A stretch of 13,653 nt of DNA, from NCBI GenBank assembly GCA_031289935.1, contig JAITON010000123.1:1-13653 (forward strand), given 5' to 3'. Numbering within the stretch: position 1 is the first letter of the stretch; each line of letters begins with the position of its first letter. Source of the DNA: Treponema sp. (GTDB lineage: Bacteria; Spirochaetota; Spirochaetia; Treponematales; Breznakiellaceae). Under the pieces are notes generated by a model, which made no database searches, was not told where the DNA came from, and worked only from the letters and a program-made list of their open reading frames with translations. The position numbers and the translations under genes are program-made. Below, in pieces: positions 6,341 to 13,127 of this stretch.

Positions 6341-7446
6341 AGGTTTTAGGGATTGAATCCTCCTGCGATGAATGTGCCGCCGCCGTGGTGGCCGATGGCC
6401 GGGAGATCCTCTCCAATGTGGTGGCCACCCAGATTCCCTTCCACGCCGCCTACAACGGGGTCGTCCCGGAGATCGCCAGCCGCAAGCACACCGAATGGAT
6501 CTCCGGCGTGGCAGCGGGGGCCCTGGAACAGGCGGGACTTGGTCCGGGGGATATCGACGGGGTAGCGGCCACGGCCCGGCCGGGGCTTCTGGGCTCCCTC
6601 CTCGTGGGCCTCAACTTTGCCAAGGCCTTTGCCTGGGCCCGGAACATCCCCTTTATCGCGGTGGACCATATGCTGGCCCACCTCTATGCCCCCCGGCTGG
6701 TCCTGCCCCTTGCCGGCCCCGGCACACCCGCCGCCGCGATTCCACCGGACTATCCCTTCCTAGGGCTCCTGGTGTCCGGGGGCCACAGCATCATCTGCCG
6801 GGTAGAGGGCTTTGACGATATCACCGTCCTGGGGACTACCGTGGACGATGCCGTAGGAGAGGCCTTTGACAAAGTATCCAAGTTCTATGGTTTCGGCTAT
6901 CCCGGCGGCGCGGTAATCGACCAGCTCGCAGGGGCCGGGGATTCCGGAGCCTTCCGTTTCCCCCTGCCCCAGCTCGGCAAGCCCAGCCGGGAGGCCCCCG
7001 GCGGCGATCCCTCCCACCGCTACGACCTCTCCTATTCGGGCCTCAAGACCGCCGTAACCGCCCAGCTTGAACAGTTCCGGGTCAAGCCCAGGGCAAAGGC
7101 AACGCAGCCGGAATTCGGCCACGGGATGTTGAGCGAAGCGGACAAGGCCGATATAGCGGCGTCTTTCCAGAAGACGGCGGTGGAGATACTCCTGCGGAGC
7201 CTGTTCCGGGCAATTGAGGACACGGGGCTCCGTACCGTCGTAACCGGCGGCGGGGTAGCAGCCAATACATACCTCCGTGCCCGGTTGGCCGAAAAGAAGG
7301 ACCTGCGTTGCGTCTTCCCGCCCCTGGAACTCTGCGGGGATAACGGCGCCATGATCGCCGGCCTGGGCTACCAGTATCTGGCTCGGGGAGACCGGTCCCC
7401 CCTCAGCACGACCGCCTCCGCCCGGGTCCGGGCCTTTAAACACTGA
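6337..7446 (+). CDS. tsaD: tRNA N6-adenosine threonylcarbamoyltransferase TsaD
   Basis: TsaD transfers the threonylcarbamoyl group to A37 of ANN-decoding tRNAs, working with TsaB and TsaE. Visible features of the ASKHA-fold family are GIESSCDE at 5-12 (the usual following Thr is Cys13), VVPEIASRKH at 42-51, the metal-binding HMLAH (H111, H115), SGGHS at 147-151, VDDAVGEAFDK at 169-179, TGGGVAAN at 303-310 and the DNGAMIA segment with D335. At 369 residues it is about 30 longer than typical, with insertions around 125-137 and 250-265. The start is GTG at 6337, overlapping the deacetylase stop (GTGA), with GGGGAGG 7 nt upstream. It is probably co-transcribed with the deacetylase. Essential in most bacteria. 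Confidence 0.97.
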   Translation: MKVLGIESSCDECAAAVVADGREILSNVVATQIPFHAAYNGVVPEIASRKHTEWISGVAAGALEQAGLGPGDIDGVAATARPGLLGSLLVGLNFAKAFAWARNIPFIAVDHMLAHLYAPRLVLPLAGPGTPAAAIPPDYPFLGLLVSGGHSIICRVEGFDDITVLGTTVDDAVGEAFDKVSKFYGFGYPGGAVIDQLAGAGDSGAFRFPLPQLGKPSREAPGGDPSHRYDLSYSGLKTAVTAQLEQFRVKPRAKATQPEFGHGMLSEADKADIAASFQKTAVEILLRSLFRAIEDTGLRTVVTGGGVAANTYLRARLAEKKDLRCVFPPLELCGDNGAMIAGLGYQYLARGDRSPLSTTASARVRAFKH

Positions 7447-7593
7447 TCTTTCATGGTTGATAATAGAGAAACAAGCATTTCCAGCTGAAAACGAGGGGTC
7501 TATCTTTCAGTCTTGGGGATTACCGCCAGCATCAGCATACCAGCCGGTATACTGAACTACGGGCACATACAAACGGCTTGCCGAACAGGCCAG

Positions 7594-8430
7594 CTATTCC
7601 TTCACTGCGGCGCTGCCCATGGCCGTAACCAGGAGCTTTTGCGAGACCACGAAGAATATCACAAAGGGGACAGACACCAGCATGGCGCCTGCGGCGAAAC
7701 TGGTAAAGTCGTTCTTCCGGTCCGTCACAAAGCTGAAGAGCCCCAGGGCCAGGGTCTGGTTTTCCGAGGAGCGGAGCACCATCTTGGGGAAGATAAAGTC
7801 CATCCAGGGGCCGGTAAAGCTCGCAATCGCCAGGAAGATGAGGATGGGCTTAGCCACCGGCAGAATAATCGTGAAGAACGTCCGCAGGTTGTTGGCCCCG
7901 TCGATCCGGGCCGCCTCGTCCAGAGATACCGGGATAGTGTCTATGTAGCTTTTTACAAGCCAGGTGTTGTAGGGAATGTTCCCCGCCAGATACACAAGCA
8001 CCAGGCCCCAGAGCTTATCCAGGCCGCCGATCCGGTAGAGAATCACATAGATGGCGATCATCCCCACAAAGGACGGGAAGATTTGCAGGATCAAAAGACC
8101 CAGCATCATGCTCTTTTTCAGGGCAAAGCGAAAGCGGGAAAAGACATAGGCCCCCAGAGAGGCCACCAAAACGGTCAGTATCGAGGTGGCCGTAGCGATG
8201 ATCAGGGTGTTGCGGAACCAGAGGGGGTAGTCGGTCTGCTGGAACAGGTAGACAAAGTGCTCAAAGGTAATGCCCTTGGCAAAGGGCAGGATGGCCATGT
8301 CCGAAATGGAGGAACCCGGCGACACCGAGGCGCTGATACAGAACACCAGGGGATAGAGCACACAGAACGTAATCAGCACAAGAAAAATGATCAGAATGGC
8401 CGTATTGACAGCCCGCAAACTTCGGTTCAC
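7594..8430 (-). CDS. malG: Maltose/maltodextrin-type ABC permease, MalG-like
   Basis: This 278-residue inner-membrane protein is the second permease subunit of a carbohydrate (CUT1) ABC importer. About six hydrophobic segments are visible, the first at about 11-33. The cytoplasmic EAA loop that contacts the ATPase is at 172-191, with E172, A173, A174, G178 and the closing LP. The start is GTG at 8430, directly abutting the malF stop at 8431-8433. A GAGGGGAG ribosome site inside the end of malF is spaced 7 nt from it. It is the last gene of the malE-malF-malG order. It converges with tsaD across 147 bp in which I see no clear terminator. Substrate is inferred from similarity and the divergent amylase; other alpha-glucosides or oligosaccharides are possible. 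Confidence 0.92.
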   Translation of the reverse strand: MNRSLRAVNTAILIIFLVLITFCVLYPLVFCISASVSPGSSISDMAILPFAKGITFEHFVYLFQQTDYPLWFRNTLIIATATSILTVLVASLGAYVFSRFRFALKKSMMLGLLILQIFPSFVGMIAIYVILYRIGGLDKLWGLVLVYLAGNIPYNTWLVKSYIDTIPVSLDEAARIDGANNLRTFFTIILPVAKPILIFLAIASFTGPWMDFIFPKMVLRSSENQTLALGLFSFVTDRKNDFTSFAAGAMLVSVPFVIFFVVSQKLLVTAMGSAAVKE

Positions 8431-9783
8431 TTAAATTCTCCCCTCTTTGAAGGATTTGGTACGGCGGAAATTGAAGATGGCAAAGGGCGCCAGCACCACG
8501 AATATCATCACCGCCAGGACCGAAGCGAACTTATAGTCCATCAGGTTGATGGTCAGCTTGTAGAGCCAGGTAACCAGGATGTCCGTGCCCCCGGCGCTGG
8601 TGGTAGTTGTGTCGGCCACCGATGGCGCTCCGCCGGTGAGGAAGAAGATGGCTCCGAAGTTGTTGATGTTGAAGGTAAAGGACATGATGATCAGCGGCAT
8701 AGTCTGGTACAAAACCATGGGCAGGGTAATCTTGCGGAAGGTCTGGAACTTGTTGGCCCCGTCAATACTGGCCGCCTCCAGAATATCCGCCGAGATCGAG
8801 GTTAGGGTGCCGGTCACCAGAAGCATAAAGTAGGGAACCCCCGCCCAAAAGTTGATAAGCACGCAGGTAAACTTTGCCAGCCAATCGTTGGAAAGCCAGG
8901 GTATCACCGTGTCCTGGGTAATAATACCCAGGGCGATCAGGGTTTGGTTGACGGTCCCGAAGGAACCGTTCAGGAGATTCCGCCAGACCAGCATACTGAC
9001 CACCGCAGGCACCGCGTAGGGCAGGATAAAGACAGTGCGGAAGAAGGGAATCAGCTTGATTTTGCTCTCGTGGAGCACCACCGCCAGGAGAGTTCCCCCC
9101 ATGTAACAGGTCAGGGTGGCCAGGGCGCCCCAAACCAGGGTCCAGCCGGCGATACGGCCCAGGGCCCCGGTCCAGGTTTTTTGCCCGCCGAACATGGCGA
9201 TAAAGTTATCCAGCCCCACCCAGTCCACGGTATTGTTCGGGGGGATATGGTTCGAGACCACACCGCCGGCGCCAACATAGCTTGAAGAATAGTTGGTAAA
9301 GGCCACCAGCACGGAAAAAATAAGGGGCACGATGACGAAAAACACGATCATCAGCACCGAGGGAGCAAGGCCCGCCAGGTGGAAGGACTTGCCCGCCAGA
9401 TCGCCGATGACGTGGCTCTTTTTGAGTTTCCCCTTGAGGACAAATTCATCGTAAGCCGCCAAGGTGCCCCGCACGGAGATAATGTAGATACAGAGGTAGA
9501 TCGCCAGGACCGCCAGCATCATCACGCCGTCGATCAGCATGAAGATAGAGTTGTCCCGCTGCATGATAGGCAGTTCCGGGTGGGGATCCCCCAGCGTTAC
9601 AAGGTACTGTAAAACCGTAAATACCCGGGGAGAAAACGCGATCATAAGCGCTTCCACCAGGGCAAAGATAATCCCCTTAACATAATCCTTAAGATAGATG
9701 ATGTGTCCCAGGCCCATGAAGAGCATCGACAGGAGTAAAACCTTGCCCCGCTCCCCGGCCGGCCTCTGTATCGCCATATCCAT
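8431..9783 (-). CDS. malF: Maltose/maltodextrin-type ABC permease, MalF-like
   Basis: This 450-residue protein is the first permease subunit. The transport core starts near 137 and contains the EAA loop at 336-355 (E336, A337, A338, G342, closing LP). Before it is an N-terminal region of about 130 residues with roughly three hydrophobic segments (about 15-50 and 80-104). It includes a GLGHIIYLKDYVKGIIF stretch at 24-40 reminiscent of small membrane modules fused to MalF in some bacteria. A periplasmic loop lies at about 163-210. The ATG at 9783 is preceded by AGGAAGAG, whose first bases belong to the malE stop codon, so translation of the two is probably coupled. A third-codon ATG is an alternative start. 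The family is clear; the substrate is inferred. Confidence 0.92.
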   Translation of the reverse strand: MDMAIQRPAGERGKVLLLSMLFMGLGHIIYLKDYVKGIIFALVEALMIAFSPRVFTVLQYLVTLGDPHPELPIMQRDNSIFMLIDGVMMLAVLAIYLCIYIISVRGTLAAYDEFVLKGKLKKSHVIGDLAGKSFHLAGLAPSVLMIVFFVIVPLIFSVLVAFTNYSSSYVGAGGVVSNHIPPNNTVDWVGLDNFIAMFGGQKTWTGALGRIAGWTLVWGALATLTCYMGGTLLAVVLHESKIKLIPFFRTVFILPYAVPAVVSMLVWRNLLNGSFGTVNQTLIALGIITQDTVIPWLSNDWLAKFTCVLINFWAGVPYFMLLVTGTLTSISADILEAASIDGANKFQTFRKITLPMVLYQTMPLIIMSFTFNINNFGAIFFLTGGAPSVADTTTTSAGGTDILVTWLYKLTINLMDYKFASVLAVMIFVVLAPFAIFNFRRTKSFKEGRI

Positions 9784-9792
9784 AGTCTCTTC

Positions 9793-11016
9793 CTACATCG
9801 CCAGAATAGCCGCGTTGGCGGCGTCCATTTCCTTCTGCACGTCCGCGCCGTTCCAGACATTGGCGCTGGCGGCGTTCATCGCGTCCCAGAACTTCGCCAT
9901 GGGGGGAATCGACGGCATAGGGAAGGCGTAATCAAGCTGGGCCAGGAAACCCGGCGCGTAGGGATTGTCCGCCACGGGCGTATCAATGGACGGCAGAGTC
10001 GTGGTAAGCCTCGCCCGGAGCTGCTGCATCCCGGCGCTCAGCAGGAAGGCGCCGAAATCCTGGGCTTCATCAGGGTGTTTGCTATAGGCGGACACAAACA
10101 TGACCCGGGTCCCGGAGAAAGAAGCCGCCGGGCTGGCCTCGCCGGGGAGGCTCGGCAGCGGAGCGACGCCGATATCGATACCCGCATCCCTAAAAGGATT
10201 CACGTTCCAGGGGCCCGATATGTAGATAGCCACATTGCCCGCCGCAAAAGCGCCGTCGGTTACCGAAGTGCCCAGATCCGCCGCCGGAACATTCAGAATA
10301 CTCCGCAGGCTCTGGAAGAACTTCATACCGGTAACCGCCGCCGGGGTATTGAGGTTCGAGTTCTTGGTGTCCGTTCCCCCGGCCCCAAAGAGCCGGTTCC
10401 CCCCCATAGTGGTAAAGAAGATACTGTAGTACGCGTTACCCACATCCATCATAAAGGGATATTTGCCCGGCTGGTTCTGGCTAAAGGTCTTGGCCCAGGC
10501 GACCAGGCCCTCCCAGGTTGTGGGAATCTGGCTTTCCTGAATCAGAGCCTTGTTGTAGAAGAGCGCGTAGGTTTCGGCGGATACCGGATACCCGTACATA
10601 ACCCCGTCATAGGTAACGGCCGTGGCGCAGGCCCCGAGAATCTGGGCCTCGACCGCCGCAGGATTGGCCGTAGGCAGCACGTGGCCGTTGGTCACCAGTT
10701 CCCCCAGGGTGTCGTGGGGCCCCGCAAACAGATCGGGGCCGACCCCCGCCGGACCGTCCAGGGCAATCTGGGTATGAGAATCGCCCAGCTCTACATTGAC
10801 GTATTTGATCGTCACATTAGGATGCTGGGCCGTGTAGGCCGCTCCGGCCTGGCGGATAAACTCGTCCGGGCCCTCGGTGGATTCCCAGACAATGAGTTCT
10901 ACGCTCGCAGCGCCGCCCGCGGCGCCGCTTGTAGCCGCGGTCTTAGAACAGGCGGCCAAGGCCAACAGGACGGCCAGCCCCAGCAACAAAACAGATAACA
11001 GTCTCTTTCGGATCAT
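9793..11016 (-). CDS. malE: Extracellular maltose/maltodextrin-type binding lipoprotein, MalE-like
   Basis: This 407-residue protein is the family-1 solute-binding component. It has a signal peptide with two N-terminal basic residues, a hydrophobic core and the lipobox ALAA-C with Cys23. The mature protein opens VELIVWESTEGPDEF and carries the family features GPDLFAGPHDTLGEL near 93-107, YGYPVSAETYALFYNK near 140-155 and a WNVNPF segment. An Ala/Gly-rich stretch after Cys23 is a likely tether. The ATG at 11016 has a strong AGGAGG site 5-6 nt upstream (about 11022-11028). A promoter just beyond it gives a short leader, so this unit is conventionally translated. No ATPase gene is present, so it presumably shares a multi-client MsmK/MalK-type ATPase. 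Ligand identity is inferred. Confidence 0.93.
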   Translation of the reverse strand: MIRKRLLSVLLLGLAVLLALAACSKTAATSGAAGGAASVELIVWESTEGPDEFIRQAGAAYTAQHPNVTIKYVNVELGDSHTQIALDGPAGVGPDLFAGPHDTLGELVTNGHVLPTANPAAVEAQILGACATAVTYDGVMYGYPVSAETYALFYNKALIQESQIPTTWEGLVAWAKTFSQNQPGKYPFMMDVGNAYYSIFFTTMGGNRLFGAGGTDTKNSNLNTPAAVTGMKFFQSLRSILNVPAADLGTSVTDGAFAAGNVAIYISGPWNVNPFRDAGIDIGVAPLPSLPGEASPAASFSGTRVMFVSAYSKHPDEAQDFGAFLLSAGMQQLRARLTTTLPSIDTPVADNPYAPGFLAQLDYAFPMPSIPPMAKFWDAMNAASANVWNGADVQKEMDAANAAILAM

Positions 11017-11036
11017 AATAGTCCTCCTAAAATCTA

Positions 11037-11065
11037 ATTATACTACAAGGCCCGTTGAAAAGCAA
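11037..11065 (-). promoter_or_regulatory. Promoter of malE-malF-malG
   Basis: On the minus strand a perfect -10 TATAAT (11042-11037) lies 17 nt after TTGCTT (11065-11060, 3/6 of the -35 consensus). A start near 11030 would give a leader of about 14 nt containing the AGGAGG site. The weak -35 box suggests possible activator dependence. Confidence 0.72.
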
Positions 11066-11143
11066 GAAAAAAATAATTTTTATCGCTTTTTTGTCTGTTT
11101 TTTCATCAACTATATCCCTGCCGCCGCGGGCCGCAAAGCGGGT

Positions 11144-11245
11144 AAAACGCCGCAGGTTTTTTTCAAAACGCTTGAGGTTTTAAGCAAAAACGCCGTAGGT
11201 TTGGGGGTAAAACGCCGTAGGTTTTTTTCTAAACGTTTGACGTTT
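11144..11245. repeat. Array of five 21-22-bp repeats, candidate operators, between malE and the amylase
   Basis: Repeats begin at 11144, 11165, 11187, 11209 and 11230, so the intervals are 21, 22, 22 and 21 bp. Their cores are AAAACGCCGCAGGTTT, AAAACGCTTGAGGTTT, AAAACGCCGTAGGTTT (two copies) and TAAACGTTTGACGTTT. All five keep the dyad AAAC-N7-GTTT, and the fifth has AAACG-N5-CGTTT and contains the palindrome AAACGTTT. Spacing close to two helical turns puts them on one face of the DNA. Copies 1 and 4 share a 23-bp stretch with one mismatch, at a 65-bp offset. Confidence 0.7.
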
Positions 11246-11279
11246 TGGAACGATGTTTCGTGCTTTTTCAGCAAAAGGA

Positions 11280-11288
11280 TGCTATACT
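11280..11288 (+). promoter_or_regulatory. Extended -10 promoter of the amylase gene
   Basis: TGC-TATACT gives an extended -10 (TGn) with 5/6 consensus. No good -35 hexamer lies 16-18 nt upstream. The ATG at 11294 follows the box by 5 nt, so transcription would start at or next to the start codon. The last repeat of the operator array is centred about 57 bp upstream of that start. Confidence 0.6.
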
Positions 11289-11293
11289 GAGCT

Positions 11294-12886
11294 ATGAAGA
11301 CGAAAGGGCGATGGGTGTTTCTGGGGGCGCTGTCTCTGATCAGTCTTGCCGCCTGCGGGTCCGGGCGGCAGGGCGCGGCGCTGGAACGGCCTGAGGGTTA
11401 CGGCAACTGGTACGAAATTTTTGTGGCTTCCTTTTCCGATAGTGATGGAGACGGCATGGGGGATATCCGGGGGCTCATCGAAAAGCTGGATTACCTGAAC
11501 GACGGGGACCCCGCTTCAAACACGAGCCTCCATATTGACGGTATCTGGCTCATGCCTATCATGCCCTCGCCTTCCTATCATAAGTATGATGTCAGCGATT
11601 ACTACGCCGTCGACCCGGCTTACGGCAGCATGGCGGATTTCGAGGCCCTGGCGGCGGCCTGCGGGGAGCGGGGCATCACGCTGATTATCGACCTGGTGAT
11701 GAATCATAGCTCCAGCGCCCATCCCTGGTTTGCCGCGGCCCGGGAAGAAGCCCGGCAGGGGGAGGGCCCCTACCTGGGCTGGTACAATATCAGCGATACT
11801 GATGTCCACAGTACCCGCTACTATCCGCTGGATGATACGGGGCTTTACTACGAAGGGGCCTTCTGGGAGGAGATGCCGGACCTCAACTTTGATAATCCGG
11901 CGGTCCGGGAAGAGTTTCAGAAGATTGCCGCCTTCTGGCTGGACAAGGGGGTTGGGGGCTTCAGGCTGGACGCGGTCAAATACCTGGACCCGGACCGGGA
12001 GAAGAGTATCGAGATCCTGAACTGGTTCACGGGGTATTGCGTTTCTCTCAAGCCCGGTGTCTCTATCGTGGCCGAGGTCTGGTCCGATGACGCCGAGATT
12101 ATGGCCTTTTACCAGGGCGGCGCTCCTTCGCTGTTCAACTTCGGCCTGGCCGGGGCGGCGGGTGTGGTGGCCCGGGCCGTGAACCACGCCGGGGGAGAGG
12201 ACTTTGCCCGGAATCTGGTCCGCTGGGACCTGCTCCGGAGCCGGGCGAACCCGGCGGCCAGGGACGCGCCTTTTATCGGCAACCATGATACGGACCGGCC
12301 CGGGGGCTTCTTTGGCGCGGATCCGGTTAAGGAGAAGCTCGCCGCAGCCCTCTACCTCTTTATGCCCGGCGCTCCCTTTATCTATTACGGCGAGGAGACC
12401 GGTATGGAAGGCGCCGGGGTGGACGAAAACAAGCGGGGCCCCATGATCTGGTCCCTGGAGGACAAGACCGGCCAGACCCGGGGGCCGGACGCTATGACGC
12501 GCCGCTGGGACGCTCCTGCTGGTGTGGCGGAGCAACTGCGGGACGAAGGCTCGGTCTTACGCTATTATATAGAAGCAATCCGCCTAAAGAACCGTTATCC
12601 GCTTATCTACACCGGGACCCCCGCCCTGATCGACGGCACGGACCGGGCCGTGGCGGCCTTCACCCTCTCTTCAGAGGGCACCCTCTCAAGGGATGGGGAA
12701 ACTATCGCCCTGCTCCACAATCTTTCCGGCACGGCGCAAGTGGTAACGCTGCCCGGCGCGAAACGGATCGGGGGCTTTTTACGGGCCGAGCCTTCAGAAA
12801 CCGGCCGGCCGGAAATCCGGCCGGAAATCCGGAGGGGCCTGGTGGAGGTCCCGGCCTACACGATGGCGCTCGTGGAACTGAACTAG
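11294..12886 (+). CDS. GH13 alpha-amylase-family lipoprotein
   Basis: This 530-residue enzyme is predicted to hydrolyse alpha-glucosidic bonds in starch-like glucans at the cell surface or in the periplasm. It has a signal peptide with lipobox SLAA-C (Cys21). The GH13 signatures in order are a DSDGDGMGDIRG calcium-type loop at 49-60, DLVMNH at 133-138, MPDLNF near 194-199, GFRLDAVK with nucleophile D226, VAEVW with acid/base E261, and FIGNHD with D332. A C-terminal beta domain follows about 435. All catalytic residues are present. The ATG at 11294 lacks a usable ribosome site (AAGGA is 14 nt away and upstream of the predicted start). A GTG at 11315 with AAAGGG before it is possible but would strip the charged signal N-terminus. 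It is divergent from malEFG. The exact product specificity cannot be read here. Confidence 0.93.
   Translation: MKTKGRWVFLGALSLISLAACGSGRQGAALERPEGYGNWYEIFVASFSDSDGDGMGDIRGLIEKLDYLNDGDPASNTSLHIDGIWLMPIMPSPSYHKYDVSDYYAVDPAYGSMADFEALAAACGERGITLIIDLVMNHSSSAHPWFAAAREEARQGEGPYLGWYNISDTDVHSTRYYPLDDTGLYYEGAFWEEMPDLNFDNPAVREEFQKIAAFWLDKGVGGFRLDAVKYLDPDREKSIEILNWFTGYCVSLKPGVSIVAEVWSDDAEIMAFYQGGAPSLFNFGLAGAAGVVARAVNHAGGEDFARNLVRWDLLRSRANPAARDAPFIGNHDTDRPGGFFGADPVKEKLAAALYLFMPGAPFIYYGEETGMEGAGVDENKRGPMIWSLEDKTGQTRGPDAMTRRWDAPAGVAEQLRDEGSVLRYYIEAIRLKNRYPLIYTGTPALIDGTDRAVAAFTLSSEGTLSRDGETIALLHNLSGTAQVVTLPGAKRIGGFLRAEPSETGRPEIRPEIRRGLVEVPAYTMALVELN
12807..12830. repeat. 12-bp in-frame tandem duplication near the 3' end of the amylase gene
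   Basis: Two perfect copies of GGCCGGAAATCC (12807-12818 and 12819-12830) encode RPEIRPEI in the C-terminal domain. The frame is preserved. Confidence 0.85.
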
Positions 12887-13092
12887 GAAAGGTCCGCAGA
12901 AGGGGCCGAACCATACGCACCCGCGCTGGTAGGAGGGAGTTTTGCGGAGCAAAACTCCGAGGCAAAGGCGTAGCCTTTGCCAGGGCCGCCGCTATCTTCG
13001 TCCCCGTGGTCACCCATCGCCGGCCGGGGAAGGCCTGCTGCATAGCAAAGTACCTGCCGGGGGTCCTGCCATGTTTTTCCCCGAAAAAACAC
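12887..13092. other. Gene-free stretch after the amylase
   Basis: Apart from the tandem hairpins at 12936-12981 and a short T-tract/A-tract inverted repeat (13073-13090) just before the next promoter, I see no gene or RNA here. Minus-strand open frames across it have no ribosome site, promoter or family motif. Confidence 0.6.
12936..12981. repeat. Two adjacent perfect hairpins, possible terminator or dispersed extragenic element
   Basis: GGAGTTTTGC-gga-GCAAAACTCC (12936-12958) has a perfect 10-bp stem. Two bases later GGCAAAGGC-gta-GCCTTTGCC (12961-12981) has a perfect 9-bp stem. Both loops are 3 nt. They lie 49 nt after the amylase stop. No U-tract follows on the plus strand, so a classical intrinsic terminator is not established; a REP-like extragenic palindrome fits equally well. 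Confidence 0.7.
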
Positions 13093-13121
13093 TTGACAGG
13101 TTTGGCCTCCCGTGGTATAGT
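13093..13121 (+). promoter_or_regulatory. Near-perfect promoter with extended -10
   Basis: A perfect TTGACA (13093-13098), a 17-nt spacer ending in TGG, and TATAGT (13116-13121, 5/6) form the best promoter match in the window. An A-tract precedes the -35. Predicted start is near 13128, where an ATG lies 6 nt after the -10 box. It transcribes the right-end repeat element. Confidence 0.78.
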
Positions 13122-13127
13122 ACCGGT

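Noticed and set aside
7447..7593. Bidirectional terminator between tsaD and malG
   Set aside because: Only a 5-bp stem (ATACC/GGTAT at 7537-7550) and other short repeats are present, with no U-tract in either direction.
7513..8805. 430-residue plus-strand open frame over malG and malF
   Set aside because: Very rich in His/Gln/Arg/Gly and antisense to two clear permease genes; a shadow frame.
11144..11245. Iterons of a replication origin
   Set aside because: Repeat length fits, but there is no replication initiator gene or AT-rich unwinding region of origin type, and the placement between two divergent sugar genes points to regulation.
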